Assembly: GCA_023423935.1 (NCBI GenBank)
Contig: JAFAEQ010000053.1
Location: 1 to 64,000 of the forward strand
Source: Pseudomonadota bacterium
GTDB taxonomy: Bacteria; Pseudomonadota; Gammaproteobacteria; Steroidobacterales; Steroidobacteraceae
Direction of reading: 5' to 3'
DNA length: 64,000 bases
In this document: one piece after another, positions 25,062 to 35,658 of the stretch
How the letters are laid out: each line of letters starts with the position of its first letter
How positions within the stretch are numbered: the stretch's first letter is position 1
Notes under the pieces: generated by a model
What the model was told of the DNA's origin: nothing
The model's input: only the letters and a program-made list of their open reading frames with translations
The model's database searches: none
Made by a program: the position numbers and the translations under genes

Positions 25062-27806
25062 TTACCACCGCGCAGTAATCTGCGCACCGACGAAGCGCCC
25101 CAAGGGGCTTGCATTCACTCCGTCGAAAAATAGTCCGTTGTAGCTGGCGATAAACGGTGGGTCTCGATCGAAAAGATTGACTGCAGAAAGCCCGAGCGTT
25201 ACCTCGCCCAGCCCACCGCTAGCGAAGGAACCTCCGAGGTCATACCTGAGTGAGAGATCGACCGTGCTCCACGAACTGACTCGAGACCTCTGTCCTGGTC
25301 CAGCGAGGCTGGGCGCACGATTGTCGCGATAGTCATCCGTGAAGTTGATGACAACAGTAGCGTTGAAATCTCCGCGAGTAAATCCAACGTTGTTCCGCAA
25401 ACGCAGGTCCGTCGGGCGCCAAACAGTATTCATCTGACTCACCTCCGGCATTCCTGTCACGAGCTGCTCTCGGTTCTTCAGCTGCTTTTGTCCGAGCAAC
25501 GAAACGGTCCAATCGCCGAAAGGGCTAGTGAAACCGTAGCCAAACGAGAAATCGAGTCCGCTAACGCGAATCGACGACAGGTTAGTGATGCGCGAATCGA
25601 CGACTGCGGTGATCTCGGCGACCGGGGGAGACGTACAGGGAAACACGATATTGCCCGACGAGGTAAAGCACGTGACTTTGTACTGGCTCAGTAGCGCGGC
25701 GAGCTGCGCTGGGTCCATATCGCGCGTGACGGTCACCGCGTAATTGCTGTCCATCAATACCCCAAAAGGGTCGTAGTCCGCCGGGAAAGGTTCGCGAATG
25801 CGCTGCTTGTAGTCCACGTCGAAGTACGTTACCGAGAGATTAAGATCCGACATATGCGACGGAGTGAAATCAAACCCTATGGTTCTGTTTCGCGATTCCT
25901 CAGGCCCTAGCCCCTCGCTGGTCCCGGAGAGAAGTGCAGCCGTCGTTAAGCCAGAAACATCACGGAAGAATCCCTGCGCAACAATGGCCGACCGGTTTGC
26001 GGGGTTCATATGACTTAGCTGAGGAGCTCTGAACGATGTGCCCCATGTACCGCGGACATTCAGCCCACTTATCGGCGCCCAGGCCAATCCGATCTTTGGA
26101 TTGAGAGTACTCCCAAAATCATCGTAGTCCTCAAGGCGCCCAGCCAAAGTGACTTCGAGGTGCTCAGCCCCCATGTGGCGATTGTTCGCACTCACCAATG
26201 GAACACGCATTTCCGCATAGACGGCTGACACTTCTCTCTCAAGATCGGCAGCGATGGAAGTGCGCTTCTCCCGGAACTGCTCCGTCCGGAATTGACTGCC
26301 AACCGCCAAGCGCATCTCCCCCCCGGAGATGCGCCCAATCGGTCCATCTGCGGCCAAATCAGCTGACCACACACTCGATTCGTTCGACGTAGAGTTGTAC
26401 AACGCCCCGCTTTGAACGAAATTTGTAATCTGATCGGAATGATTCTGGTCGGTAAGACCGGAGACACGAACTTGCCAGTCCCGAGCCAAATCGATGCTCA
26501 GCGCTAACGAACCACCGTACTGCAGCACCTCATCATCCGTACTGCGCAATCCCCCCACCAGCGCATACTGATAGGAACTTTCGCGATGGCCAACGAACAC
26601 ATCGGTCGTTAATTCGACACCCTCCGATATGCGCTGCGAGATGACGGCAAGCGCACCGTTACGTTTCTGCTCCGGTATCGCCTCGTATACAGGAAGCTGC
26701 TCATTGAGCTCAATGAAGCTTCGGTCAGCTCCATCGAGTGTAGTGCGTCGATAGTATTCATAGCTCAGCAGCGCCTTTCCTGTACTCCACGAAGTTCCGA
26801 GCATCTGTCCCACTTGAAACTCGTTGTGACTTCCCTCGGTGACTGTTCCGTAGCGCAAGCGCGTCTCGGCACCGTCGAAGTCGTCTCGCAGCACGATGTT
26901 CATCACTCCTGCGACTGCATCTGAGCCATAAATCGCCGAGGCGCCATCTCCGAGGATATCGATTCGCTCTACTGCACTCATTGGGATCAACGATATGTCA
27001 ACAAATGATCCCTGCCCCGCCGCAGCCATCCGTCGGCCGTCTAGCAACACGAGAGTGGAATCACTGCCGAGTCCGCGAAGATTTGCTCCGGAGCCGCCGT
27101 ACGTCACTTCGTTGAGCCCTCCATTGACCGCCCCAAAGGTCGTATCGGCAACGGCGCTTACATTCTGCGGTAGGCCTCGGATGAACTGCGACAACGTGGT
27201 ATGCCCACTTGCCTCGAGATCGTCGCGATCAAACCTGATGACTGGTGACGAAAGATCCTGCACACCGCGAATATGCGACCCCGTCACGACGACCTCTTCC
27301 AGCTGGATGCGCCGTTCCGAGAGATCTTCTTTCGATGAAGATTCCAACGCAGTCGTTTCATGGCTACTGGTTGCCGCCTCTACCGCCTGCGCCAATCGGA
27401 TTCGCTCTACTTCAGAGGTCGCGCTCGCGTCACGCTCGTAGCTGACCTTTGTCGGTATCACTTTCGGACGCTGCGTGATCGCTTCTTTGCGCGTCACCGT
27501 CACCGTGCGCTCATTCACGAACTCGAACGCGAGTCCGGTGTTCGACAACATTCTGGTGAGGGCTTCTGCTGCGTCGAACTGGCCGCTGACCGCGTGAGTC
27601 TTGAATGCTGCGATGGAATCGAAGTCGAAGATGAGTTGCAGACCGGTTTGACGGATGAACTCCTTGAGTGCATCCGGCGCTTCGCCGGCAGCGACGTCGA
27701 GCTGAATCTTTTCCGCATGGGCCGATGACATCGGCGCGGCGAATATTGCGAGCGCGGATAGGACAGCGGCACGTACGGCGTGCCTTGCGCGGTTCTTATT
27801 CAACAT
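25062..27806 (-). CDS. STN-domain TonB-dependent receptor (cassette A)
   Basis: A 914-residue outer-membrane receptor. Signal peptide about 1-31 (cut after AHA). The STN signalling domain spans about 33-107 (LDVAAGEAPDALKEFIRQTG through VNERTVTVT). A linker leads to the TonB-box region LEEVVVTGSHIRG and the plug (ANLRGLGSDSTLVLLDGRR, AIYGSDAVAGVMNIV), then a 22-strand barrel ending with the usual GRFVGAQITARW. STN-bearing receptors pass an occupancy signal to a FecR anti-sigma factor, and the sigma and FecR genes are just upstream. It binds an unknown ligand, probably a peptide given the linked peptidase. GGGGAG at about 10 bases from ATG is a good ribosome site. Confidence 0.92.
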   Translation of the reverse strand: MLNKNRARHAVRAAVLSALAIFAAPMSSAHAEKIQLDVAAGEAPDALKEFIRQTGLQLIFDFDSIAAFKTHAVSGQFDAAEALTRMLSNTGLAFEFVNERTVTVTRKEAITQRPKVIPTKVSYERDASATSEVERIRLAQAVEAATSSHETTALESSSKEDLSERRIQLEEVVVTGSHIRGVQDLSSPVIRFDRDDLEASGHTTLSQFIRGLPQNVSAVADTTFGAVNGGLNEVTYGGSGANLRGLGSDSTLVLLDGRRMAAAGQGSFVDISLIPMSAVERIDILGDGASAIYGSDAVAGVMNIVLRDDFDGAETRLRYGTVTEGSHNEFQVGQMLGTSWSTGKALLSYEYYRRTTLDGADRSFIELNEQLPVYEAIPEQKRNGALAVISQRISEGVELTTDVFVGHRESSYQYALVGGLRSTDDEVLQYGGSLALSIDLARDWQVRVSGLTDQNHSDQITNFVQSGALYNSTSNESSVWSADLAADGPIGRISGGEMRLAVGSQFRTEQFREKRTSIAADLEREVSAVYAEMRVPLVSANNRHMGAEHLEVTLAGRLEDYDDFGSTLNPKIGLAWAPISGLNVRGTWGTSFRAPQLSHMNPANRSAIVAQGFFRDVSGLTTAALLSGTSEGLGPEESRNRTIGFDFTPSHMSDLNLSVTYFDVDYKQRIREPFPADYDPFGVLMDSNYAVTVTRDMDPAQLAALLSQYKVTCFTSSGNIVFPCTSPPVAEITAVVDSRITNLSSIRVSGLDFSFGYGFTSPFGDWTVSLLGQKQLKNREQLVTGMPEVSQMNTVWRPTDLRLRNNVGFTRGDFNATVVINFTDDYRDNRAPSLAGPGQRSRVSSWSTVDLSLRYDLGGSFASGGLGEVTLGLSAVNLFDRDPPFIASYNGLFFDGVNASPLGRFVGAQITARW

Positions 27807-28087
27807 CGTCGTCTCCCCATTATTGTTCGAGTATGGAGGAGACGTCGGTCAATAAACTTTCCGTTACTGTCGCAACGAGATTTCCGCGTGCTCTACAGGA
27901 TGACTATAGTTGCGCCATCATTGTTCGCGCATCCTGTCCTTTCTCTTGCTCCTATCGAACGCTTCTTGCTCGGTTCGCCCTCAAGAAACCCGGACGAAGG
28001 CGGCACGTTCTACAGGATGGCGTTCAAAATCCCGTGAATCTCGAAGCCTGCTTATCGCGTGAATTCCGCCAGAACCCTTAGGTACGC

Positions 28088-29119
28088 CTACTCTGCTCGA
28101 TATAGGGCGATCTCACCCTCTCCGTTCGCCTGCTGAATCGATACTGCGCGAACACTGAAAGACCGCTCGAGCGCTGCGACGAAGCTCTCCGGATCTGTCG
28201 CCGCGAAACCGCCGCCGATGCGTAGATCGGCGATCGAAGGATCCGCGACGACGAGGCGTCGACGGTTGTATCGATTGAACTCCGCGACGGCATCGCTCAA
28301 ACGATCGCGATCGAACCACAATCTACCGTCACGCCACGCGAGCTTATGTGCGATCTCCTCATGCGAGACCTTCTGCACATCGAGCCCATCACGTTTCACC
28401 CGTGCGGACTCTCCGACTGTCAACTTCGGGAGTGTCGGCGGCAAGGGTTCATGGATAGATATTGCTGCGATGACCGGCGCAACGGCAACAGTGCCATCGG
28501 TGACGAGTACCTCGACGTCGGTCTTGCCGTGCATTCGCACTTTGAACGCAGTGCCGACCGCGCGAACGAGTGACTCGCCTGCCTGCACGTCGAATGGTCG
28601 GCTGGCGTCATGCGCCACTTCGAACAGCGCCTCGCCTCGCCTGAGCACGATGCGTCGTCGCTTTTCGGTGAAGCGCACTTGCACACTGGTGTCAGTATTG
28701 AGGCTCAGCGTACTGCCATCCTGAAGCACGACGCGCTCCGTGCTGCCGACGGCGGTGTCGTAGGTTTGCCAGCCTTGGGACTGAACGACGAACCACACTA
28801 CGACGCCGAGAGCCGCGAGACACGCAGCAGCACTTAGCGATTGCCATATCGGAAAGCGCGATCTCGCGCTGCGGGCCGCGACAGTACGCGGCGATGGACC
28901 GAGCAAATTCTCATCGATCTCGCCATCGAGTGGCCGCAACTTTCTGAGTCGATCAGCCCGTTTCCACGCTGCTTCCGCTCGCAAGAAAGCGACGTGATGC
29001 CTCGCACTTGCCGCGATCCATACATCGAACTCCGCACGCTCGCTTGCAGACAGGCTCGCACCATCCATCCGGATCAACCAATCAAGTGCCTGCGCTTCGA
29101 TATCGTTGCGTGTATCCAT
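28088..29119 (-). CDS. FecR-type anti-sigma factor (cassette A)
   Basis: 343 residues from ATG 29119, one base after the sigma stop. N-terminal DUF4880-type helices (ALDWLIRMDGASLSASER) bind sigma in the cytoplasm; one membrane segment (about 104-124, AACLAALGVVVWFVV); then the periplasmic FecR domain (LQDGSTLSLNTDTSVQV, GEALFEVAHDASRPFDV, RAVGTAFKV) and a C-terminal STN-like module (AVAEFNRYNRRRLVV). It holds the sigma factor until the receptor's STN domain signals. The 281-base gap to the receptor may contain a sigma-driven promoter. Confidence 0.9.
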   Translation of the reverse strand: MDTRNDIEAQALDWLIRMDGASLSASERAEFDVWIAASARHHVAFLRAEAAWKRADRLRKLRPLDGEIDENLLGPSPRTVAARSARSRFPIWQSLSAAACLAALGVVVWFVVQSQGWQTYDTAVGSTERVVLQDGSTLSLNTDTSVQVRFTEKRRRIVLRRGEALFEVAHDASRPFDVQAGESLVRAVGTAFKVRMHGKTDVEVLVTDGTVAVAPVIAAISIHEPLPPTLPKLTVGESARVKRDGLDVQKVSHEEIAHKLAWRDGRLWFDRDRLSDAVAEFNRYNRRRLVVADPSIADLRIGGGFAATDPESFVAALERSFSVRAVSIQQANGEGEIALYRAE

Positions 29120-29120
29120 A

Positions 29121-29705
29121 CTACTCGAGCTCCTTGCGTCGCGACGCGAGCCGGTTGACGCTGGCACTTCCGCCCGTCGACTCTTTCAACAGTTCCATGC
29201 AGCGCTTCGCCGCCTTGCGCAGATGCTGCTCGACCGTGTTCTCCGAAATCTTGAGGCGCGCGGCGATCTCCTTCTGCGAAAGATCGTAGACCTTACGGAG
29301 CGTAAAGATCTGTCGACTGCGCTCGGGCAAACACGCGACCGCATTGCGCAACAGCGCCAATTCCTGATCGGTATTCACGATCTCCTCGACGAGTTCCTCT
29401 TCAGAGAGGACGTCCAGCTCCGCGAGATCCGTTACGAGCTCGATGGGAATGACCTGCCGCCGCCGCAGCACATCCAGCGCGACATTCGTCGCCACCTTCA
29501 GCGCAAACGCCCGCACCGACTGCACCTCGCCGACATCCGCAGGATCCACCCTCAGCAACCGCTCGTACGTCGTGTGAAGCAGATCCTCCACATCTTCATT
29601 GTTCCGCACGAACCGATACAAACACGCACGCAATAGCCGCTCATGCTCCAGCGCCTGCAAGAGCAGCTCTTCAGACGGCTTAACACTTCCCGGATCTCGG
29701 GCCAT
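29121..29705 (-). CDS. ECF sigma factor, FecI-like (cassette A)
   Basis: 194 residues. Region 2 (ACLYRFVRNNEDVEDLLHTT ... VRAFALKVATNVALDVLRRR) and region 4 (LPERSRQIFTLRKVYDLSQK, EIAARLKISENTVEQHL) are complete. It lies directly before the FecR gene with which it is co-transcribed. Its first 14 codons and about 100 bp of leader recur at 22005-22148. It should direct RNA polymerase to the receptor/peptidase promoter. Confidence 0.92.
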   Translation of the reverse strand: MARDPGSVKPSEELLLQALEHERLLRACLYRFVRNNEDVEDLLHTTYERLLRVDPADVGEVQSVRAFALKVATNVALDVLRRRQVIPIELVTDLAELDVLSEEELVEEIVNTDQELALLRNAVACLPERSRQIFTLRKVYDLSQKEIAARLKISENTVEQHLRKAAKRCMELLKESTGGSASVNRLASRRKELE

Positions 29706-29936
29706 GCGCGTTCGTTGGGTGAATAAAACGCCGGGATCTTAAACGGTAAGAGAGAGGATTTGAGGTGAGTAACGGAAAGTCGCGGCTGGTTCGTCTGCTA
29801 TGGCCTCGCACTCCTCATCGTTCTTTCCGGTCGCAGCTGACGCCGGCTACCGTACTGCTCTTCCTTTTCAGCCCTGCAGCTCCACCCCATCAACCAAAAA
29901 CGCGATCCACTCTATGGTGCGCGCGTTCTCCAGATC

Positions 29937-32318
29937 TCAATTCAAAGCAGACGTTGGCTGCAGTGGTTGTTTGAGATGCTTGTCCAAGAAGCCGATCACG
30001 CGATCCCAGTAATCCTTCAGATTGGGGAGCTGCGCAAGTCCATGCCCTTCACCGCCATACTTCAGGTACGTCACTTCTTTGCCTAGCCGTTTGAGCCCAA
30101 CGAAGACCTGATCCGAGTAAGAAACAATTCCGTCATCTGCACTACCAGCCTGAATGATGAGCGGCGTGGTGACTCGATCCAGGTAGTAGATCGGAGAATT
30201 CTGGACGAATCTCAATGGCTCATCCCACGGAGTCGCACCTAGACCGCTTCGCTTTCGGTTGCTTTCGATCCAGTTGTGCCACATTCCCGTCCCATCTGCC
30301 GCCATGGCCCCATACAAAGCGGTGTAATCACCGTAGCCGGCGTTCATGATGGCGGCTTTGAAACGTTTCGTCTGGGTAATCAACGCCAGCGTGGAATAAC
30401 CGCCACCGCTTTGCCCCATTGCCGCGAGTCTATCTGGGTCGGCGATACCCAGCTCCACGGCCTTGTTGATCGCGGGCATTGTCGATTTCAGCAGATCCAG
30501 CATCGGCGTGCCCACTCGGATGGGAGTCTGCGGCCACAGTACGACGTATCCACGGGTTGTGAACATGTGCATGTTGTACTGCGGGTAGCCCAGCATCCCG
30601 AACAGGTTCGCGAATTGCTGCTCCTCTTCGCCGGGATAGGTCCAGACGATAGTGGGATAACGACGACCAGGCTCGTAGCCAGCCGGCAACAACAACAAAG
30701 CCTTTAGCGGGTCACCGTCGTCATCTGAAAACTCGATCACGCGAGAGGCGCCGAAGGCGTACGAGTACAGCGTTGGATTCAGCGTTGTGAGCCGGCGAGG
30801 TGATTGAAACTGTGCATCGCTGATCCATAGCTCCGTTGGCTCCGTAGCGCTCTCGGATCGAAATATCACCTGTTGTCCGGACTTGGAAACCAAGGGCGCA
30901 TGCGACAGGCCGCCATACAGCTTCCGCTCTCGAAGAAGAATCTCAGCGCGACCCGTTTCGAGATCAACTCGCGCGAAGCCTCGCTCCGGCGTACCAGGCT
31001 CCATGGCCAATCGCGCTACGACGGAACGACTATTATCGACGGACCAATAGGTGATCTGCCTCGAGTCGCGCAGGATGTCACTTACTCGCAAAGTGCTCGA
31101 CACTTGTGTCAATTGACCTGTCTTCACACTGCCCAGGTAGATTTGTTCCTGTCCCAGCGCTACCACATGATCACCGGACGCACTCCACAAAGGGTCGATC
31201 ACGTTGAAACGCAGCGAGCCGCGGGGCGCTCCCGCCATGCGTGTCACCTTCCCGTCAATGACAGACACGATATAGAGATCGCCGCCATCTCTAGAAGCCG
31301 CTACGGCCGTCAGAATATCGGTTCCTGATTCACTCTCTCCGACCTCTGTCCCGCTTGTAAACGCCAAGTATCGACTGTCTGGAGACCATGTGGCTCCACC
31401 AAATCCTCTATAGACTCTCTTGGCCAGCACGCGTGGCTCGCCGCCGCCAAGGCTCACTGCCTTCAGACTGATCGGGTCATACAGTGACGCTGGAGCGCTC
31501 TTGGGTTCATCGCTGTACTCGAAATACGCGACCGTCCGACCATTAGGAGACAGGCGATACCAGGGGAACAGATACACTCCTCGCACTATTCGTCGCACCG
31601 CGCCACTTTCGATGTCGATCAAACCTAGATCAGAGAAAGACCAAGAAGGCCGCTTAACGGCGCGCTCCGACGAACTGTCGATTGAGTCAGGCGATCGATA
31701 CATCGTCAGAGTTGCCACCGCCACGGAAGGCTTTGCTCCGCTACCGACATCCTCATCGAGATCTCCAAGAGACATACCCTCTGGAAGCAGACTGATGAGG
31801 ACGTGGCGGTCATCCGGCGTCCATATCGGCAATTGCTCACCGATAATCGTCCGGACAATAACGTCAGACACTTTTCGAACCGCTTCTTCGCGACGATCCC
31901 ACATCCAAATATTGGGTGCACCATCGCGATCAGATATGAAAGCAAGTCTGCTGCCGTCCGCGGACCAACTTGGCGCCCAGCTCCCGCCCTGATTGCTGGT
32001 GAGACGTTGGCTAGAGCCTGCGCTGATCGACAGTATCACCACATCACACCCCATCGAGCGCAACGCAGATGCCTGGGTGAATTGCACGCTTCCACTTGTG
32101 TCGCCAGCGATGCGACCGGGATCGCAGACAGTGTAGGCGACCAATTTGCCATCTGGAGAAATGGCCCCGAGACCACTCTCTGAATGCAGGTCTACCGCAC
32201 CCATCGCATGCTCAATACTCAGTGAGTGTACTTGCTCCGTCGAATCAGCATTTGCCGCCGTCATCACCGCACAGACAGCGAGCGTAACAACGAGGGCAGT
32301 TGAGCACACGCGAATCAT
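29937..32318 (-). CDS. Secreted S9 prolyl-oligopeptidase-like peptidase (cassette B)
   Basis: 793 residues with a signal peptide (1-25, cut after ANA). PD40-type propeller repeats (SPDGKLVAY, SADGSRLAF, SPDSRYLAF) precede the hydrolase domain. The triad is Ser637 in GQSGGG, Asp728 in GSADDG and His759 in GEGHGL. The nucleophile follows the common GxSxGG form, unlike peptidases C and D. It starts 144 bases behind receptor B, and its 3' end abuts the promoter region of sigma A. Confidence 0.9.
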   Translation of the reverse strand: MIRVCSTALVVTLAVCAVMTAANADSTEQVHSLSIEHAMGAVDLHSESGLGAISPDGKLVAYTVCDPGRIAGDTSGSVQFTQASALRSMGCDVVILSISAGSSQRLTSNQGGSWAPSWSADGSRLAFISDRDGAPNIWMWDRREEAVRKVSDVIVRTIIGEQLPIWTPDDRHVLISLLPEGMSLGDLDEDVGSGAKPSVAVATLTMYRSPDSIDSSSERAVKRPSWSFSDLGLIDIESGAVRRIVRGVYLFPWYRLSPNGRTVAYFEYSDEPKSAPASLYDPISLKAVSLGGGEPRVLAKRVYRGFGGATWSPDSRYLAFTSGTEVGESESGTDILTAVAASRDGGDLYIVSVIDGKVTRMAGAPRGSLRFNVIDPLWSASGDHVVALGQEQIYLGSVKTGQLTQVSSTLRVSDILRDSRQITYWSVDNSRSVVARLAMEPGTPERGFARVDLETGRAEILLRERKLYGGLSHAPLVSKSGQQVIFRSESATEPTELWISDAQFQSPRRLTTLNPTLYSYAFGASRVIEFSDDDGDPLKALLLLPAGYEPGRRYPTIVWTYPGEEEQQFANLFGMLGYPQYNMHMFTTRGYVVLWPQTPIRVGTPMLDLLKSTMPAINKAVELGIADPDRLAAMGQSGGGYSTLALITQTKRFKAAIMNAGYGDYTALYGAMAADGTGMWHNWIESNRKRSGLGATPWDEPLRFVQNSPIYYLDRVTTPLIIQAGSADDGIVSYSDQVFVGLKRLGKEVTYLKYGGEGHGLAQLPNLKDYWDRVIGFLDKHLKQPLQPTSALN

Positions 32319-32462
32319 CTGATTCTCTCAAGATTGCTGGACTTCGATTGGGCGCAGGCCGTGCATCCGAAGCTCCGCGCTCGCAGATTGCGCGAGTGAG
32401 TACGGGCCTGGTTGTCGCGCAGTTGCGCGACAACAGCTCCGATCGGCCTCCAATCAGGCGGG

Positions 32463-35159
32463 TTACCAAGCCACGTTGACTTGCAGACTGATGAAGCGAC
32501 CACGAGCGTTCGCATTCACGCCATCGAATAAGAAACCCGCGTCGTTTGCGGCATAGGGAGGGTCACGATCCAAGAGATTGCTCGCAGACAGCGTGAGCGT
32601 CGAATCTCCCAGCCACGGCGCGATCGATCCCATCTTGATCTGCAAAGTCGTATCGACGGTCGTCCACGACGCCACATGCGTGCGCTGTAGGTCGGGGGAT
32701 ATCGCTGCCCTACGATCAGGGTAGCTGTCGACGTAGTTGAGAAAGCCCGCAAGCGAAAGAGCACCACACTCGAAGACCACGGCCCCTCTCAGACGAGTAT
32801 CGACCGGTCTCCACACATTGTTCATCGCTTCCATCGGCGGCGCGGAGGGCACAAGTCGCTCGACGCTATCCAACAAGTGGCTCCCGCTCAACTGAAAACG
32901 CCAATTGGTCGCATCGTGGCGAATCTCATATTCGAGAGAGAAGTCCACCCCTTTCTGGCGAACCCCAGCGAGGTTTCGATAGCGACTGTCCAAGACAGCG
33001 TCGATCTCGCTGACGGCCGGCATTGAGCACGACAAATAATCTGCGGTGATACAGACGGCGCCTGGATGGGCCATCAGCTGCATCATGTAACCAGGATCCG
33101 GATGGCGGTCGTAGACAACAGCGAATGCCGGATCGAGCAGGACGTTCAGAGTGTCGTAGCCAGCATAAAAAGGGGTTCGAATCCGATCCTTGTAATCTAT
33201 GTCGAAGTAGGTTGCAGCGAGCGACCACGACGCATCTTGCGGAGCGAGATCGAAACCCACTGTGAAGTTGGTGGACTCTTCAGGCTGCAGATCTACACGA
33301 CTTCCCGACAGCATAATGATGTTGGCCGGGCCGGATTCCTTACGATATTGACCCAGGATCGCGTAGACGTATTCTCGGTTCGGGTTGACCTGCAACAGCA
33401 GCGGCGCCTTGAAAGAGGTTCCCCATGTACCCCGAATGTTCAATCCTCCAACCGGCCTCCATGACACCCCCACCTTTGGATTGAAGGTCGAGCCGAAGTC
33501 ACTGTATTCCTCATAGCGACCGGCCAGACTCAAGTCGAGGCTTTCGACACCGCTAAATCTGTTAGACGAACTCACAACTGGAATAGACGCTTCGGCGTAG
33601 ATCGCATTCACGTCTCTCTCAACGGGTCCCGGATAGATAGCCGACGTACCATCGAGACTTTCCAACCGATGCTGGCCCCCTATTGCCAACCGAAGTGCAC
33701 CCGCGGGTAACTCCACGAGAATCCCATCCGCCGCCAAGTCGAAGGATTTCAGTTTCGAGTTATTGCCCTCGGTAAACATCGCTGGCTGCGAACGCAGCCG
33801 CTGCTCCATGTAAGATTCCGTTTCGTCAACCAGCCCCGAAAGGCGCGCTTGCCAATCACTACCAAGATCTGCACTCAAAGATAGGCTCGCCCCTCGCTGG
33901 CGTCCTTCAGTGAGAACTTCGTACGGGTCAGCGCCGTAAATGAATCCCGACACCGAGTCCCGACGTGCGTAGAAGAGATCGGCGGACAACTGCAGAAGAT
34001 CACCGAGATTCTGCGAAACTGTTGCGACCGCCCCGTGACGTTTCTGCCCCGGAATGAGAAGGGCCTCCTCATAATAACCAGGCTGCGCAGCGAAAGACGC
34101 GCGATCGGCGCCGAGTAGTTCTGTTCTCCTGTAGTACTCGTAGCTAAGCATCGCCTGGCCAGAATCCCAGGAGCCTCCCATAACCTGCGCGGCCTGACTC
34201 TCGTCGTGATCTCCAGATGTCACCGTTCCGTAACGGACGGTCGTTTCAACTCCGGAGAAATCCTTCCTGAGAATGAGGTTCACGACTCCGCCGACGGCAT
34301 CGGATCCGTAGATCGCTGACGCACCATCGGTGAGTATCTCCACGCGCTCGATTGCGGCAAGCGGGATCAGCGATATATCAACGAAGGAGCCGTTACCTGA
34401 CGCGGCTATGCGCCGGCCATTGATGAGCACTAGCGTGGCATCGCCGCCGAGACCACGGAGGTTGATGCCACTTCCGCCATATGACTCCGTGATACCCATG
34501 CCGCCATTGACCTGATCGAAGGTCATGTCGGAAACGTTGTTGAGATTCTGGGTTAGCGTCCTGACGAGCTCCTGCGTGGTCGCGTACCCGCTTGCCTCAA
34601 TCGCATCCCGATCGAATGCGATCACCGGCGACGACATATTCTGCGCGCCACGAATGTGACTGCCCGTCACAATGACCTCTTCCAGCCGCACGGGCTTATC
34701 GCTATCGGATAACGCTGTCGGCTGAGGCGTGCTTTCCGTCGACGTCGAAGCGGCCTCCGCTCCGTTCGCGCGTGCCAGCACGATGTTGCTTTCTGCAGGT
34801 GAGGAACTGACCTGGCTCGTACGCGCCCAACCGGCTTTGGTTGTCACCGCTCCACTGCCAATCGCAACCGTCCGCGAGTTCAGAAACTCGAACGTGAGGC
34901 CGGAGTTTTTCAGCAGTGTGTCGAGCGCGGCGGCTGGCGTATAGCTGCCTTCTAACCGCGGGGCGGTGAGGTTTGGGGCGACATCGTCGGCGGTGTAGAT
35001 GATCTGCAGGCCGGTTTGACCCGCGAGTCCATTGAGCGCATCGCGCAGTGACTGCGCCGGCAGGCTGAGTGCGATGGGCGTCTCCGTCGATTGCGCGGAC
35101 ACTTCTACGCCCGGCAGCAACAAGGCAGCGGCTAATACACCACGAACGATGGCTCGCAT
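32463..35159 (-). CDS. STN-domain TonB-dependent receptor (cassette B)
   Basis: The start is ATG 35159, with GGGGAGAG about eight bases upstream; a longer frame adds 40 residues with no leader. The product of 898 residues has a signal peptide (1-23), an STN domain (about 27-102; LPAQSLRDALNGLAGQTGLQ), the region VRLEEVIVTGSHIRGAQ, a plug with INLRGLGGDATLVLINGRR and AIYGSDAVGGVVNLIL, and a barrel ending GRFISLQVNVAW. It is paired with peptidase B; its sigma/FecR pair lies divergently at 35659. Confidence 0.92.
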   Translation of the reverse strand: MRAIVRGVLAAALLLPGVEVSAQSTETPIALSLPAQSLRDALNGLAGQTGLQIIYTADDVAPNLTAPRLEGSYTPAAALDTLLKNSGLTFEFLNSRTVAIGSGAVTTKAGWARTSQVSSSPAESNIVLARANGAEAASTSTESTPQPTALSDSDKPVRLEEVIVTGSHIRGAQNMSSPVIAFDRDAIEASGYATTQELVRTLTQNLNNVSDMTFDQVNGGMGITESYGGSGINLRGLGGDATLVLINGRRIAASGNGSFVDISLIPLAAIERVEILTDGASAIYGSDAVGGVVNLILRKDFSGVETTVRYGTVTSGDHDESQAAQVMGGSWDSGQAMLSYEYYRRTELLGADRASFAAQPGYYEEALLIPGQKRHGAVATVSQNLGDLLQLSADLFYARRDSVSGFIYGADPYEVLTEGRQRGASLSLSADLGSDWQARLSGLVDETESYMEQRLRSQPAMFTEGNNSKLKSFDLAADGILVELPAGALRLAIGGQHRLESLDGTSAIYPGPVERDVNAIYAEASIPVVSSSNRFSGVESLDLSLAGRYEEYSDFGSTFNPKVGVSWRPVGGLNIRGTWGTSFKAPLLLQVNPNREYVYAILGQYRKESGPANIIMLSGSRVDLQPEESTNFTVGFDLAPQDASWSLAATYFDIDYKDRIRTPFYAGYDTLNVLLDPAFAVVYDRHPDPGYMMQLMAHPGAVCITADYLSCSMPAVSEIDAVLDSRYRNLAGVRQKGVDFSLEYEIRHDATNWRFQLSGSHLLDSVERLVPSAPPMEAMNNVWRPVDTRLRGAVVFECGALSLAGFLNYVDSYPDRRAAISPDLQRTHVASWTTVDTTLQIKMGSIAPWLGDSTLTLSASNLLDRDPPYAANDAGFLFDGVNANARGRFISLQVNVAW

Positions 35160-35212
35160 TCGAAACTCTCCCCGTATTCTTGTGACTGCGGCTTTGCGCC
35201 GGTTGCCTGATA

Positions 35213-35280
35213 AGTGTCTGCCGGCCGCGTAAAGTCCTACGCGAAAAATTCCGTAGGAGTTTTTGTCTGTCGCAGACACT
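35213..35280. promoter_or_regulatory. Nested inverted repeats between receptor B and sigma B
   Basis: An outer perfect 9-bp inverted repeat (AGTGTCTGC 35213-35221, GCAGACACT 35272-35280) encloses an inner perfect 7-bp one (TCCTACG 35235-35241, CGTAGGA 35252-35258). The inner right arm is followed by GTTTTTG on the plus strand, as in a terminator. The structure sits about 55 bases upstream of the receptor B start. It could be an operator, a leader structure or a bidirectional insulator. The rest of 35160-35658 shows no gene. Confidence 0.6.
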
Positions 35281-35658
35281 AACTGGAGAGGCAGTCTCGA
35301 GGCGTCGCGAACCGCGCCGGTTGGCAGATGTCTGACGCGGGACTCTTTATATCCAAACTGGAGGCAAGGACACTCTTGACGGGATGAACGCGTTTCACGA
35401 GATGATCGGAGACAAGAAATCTGGATCTTGATCCTGCCTACCTTGTTGTCCTAGCCAGGATTCGTTTCTTAGTGACCCGCGCGTCGGCTCCTGTCCGGAC
35501 TAGGCAGGGACGATTTGGACCGGATGCTAGATTGGCTGGACGACGGAACCCAAGAGGTCAGGCGAGCTTCGCACTTATATGCTTATCACCATGCCCGCAC
35601 GACATCTCGCCAACCAAGTTGATCCTGTCGAGCATTTCTCCCTCTTCGTCCACGGGAC

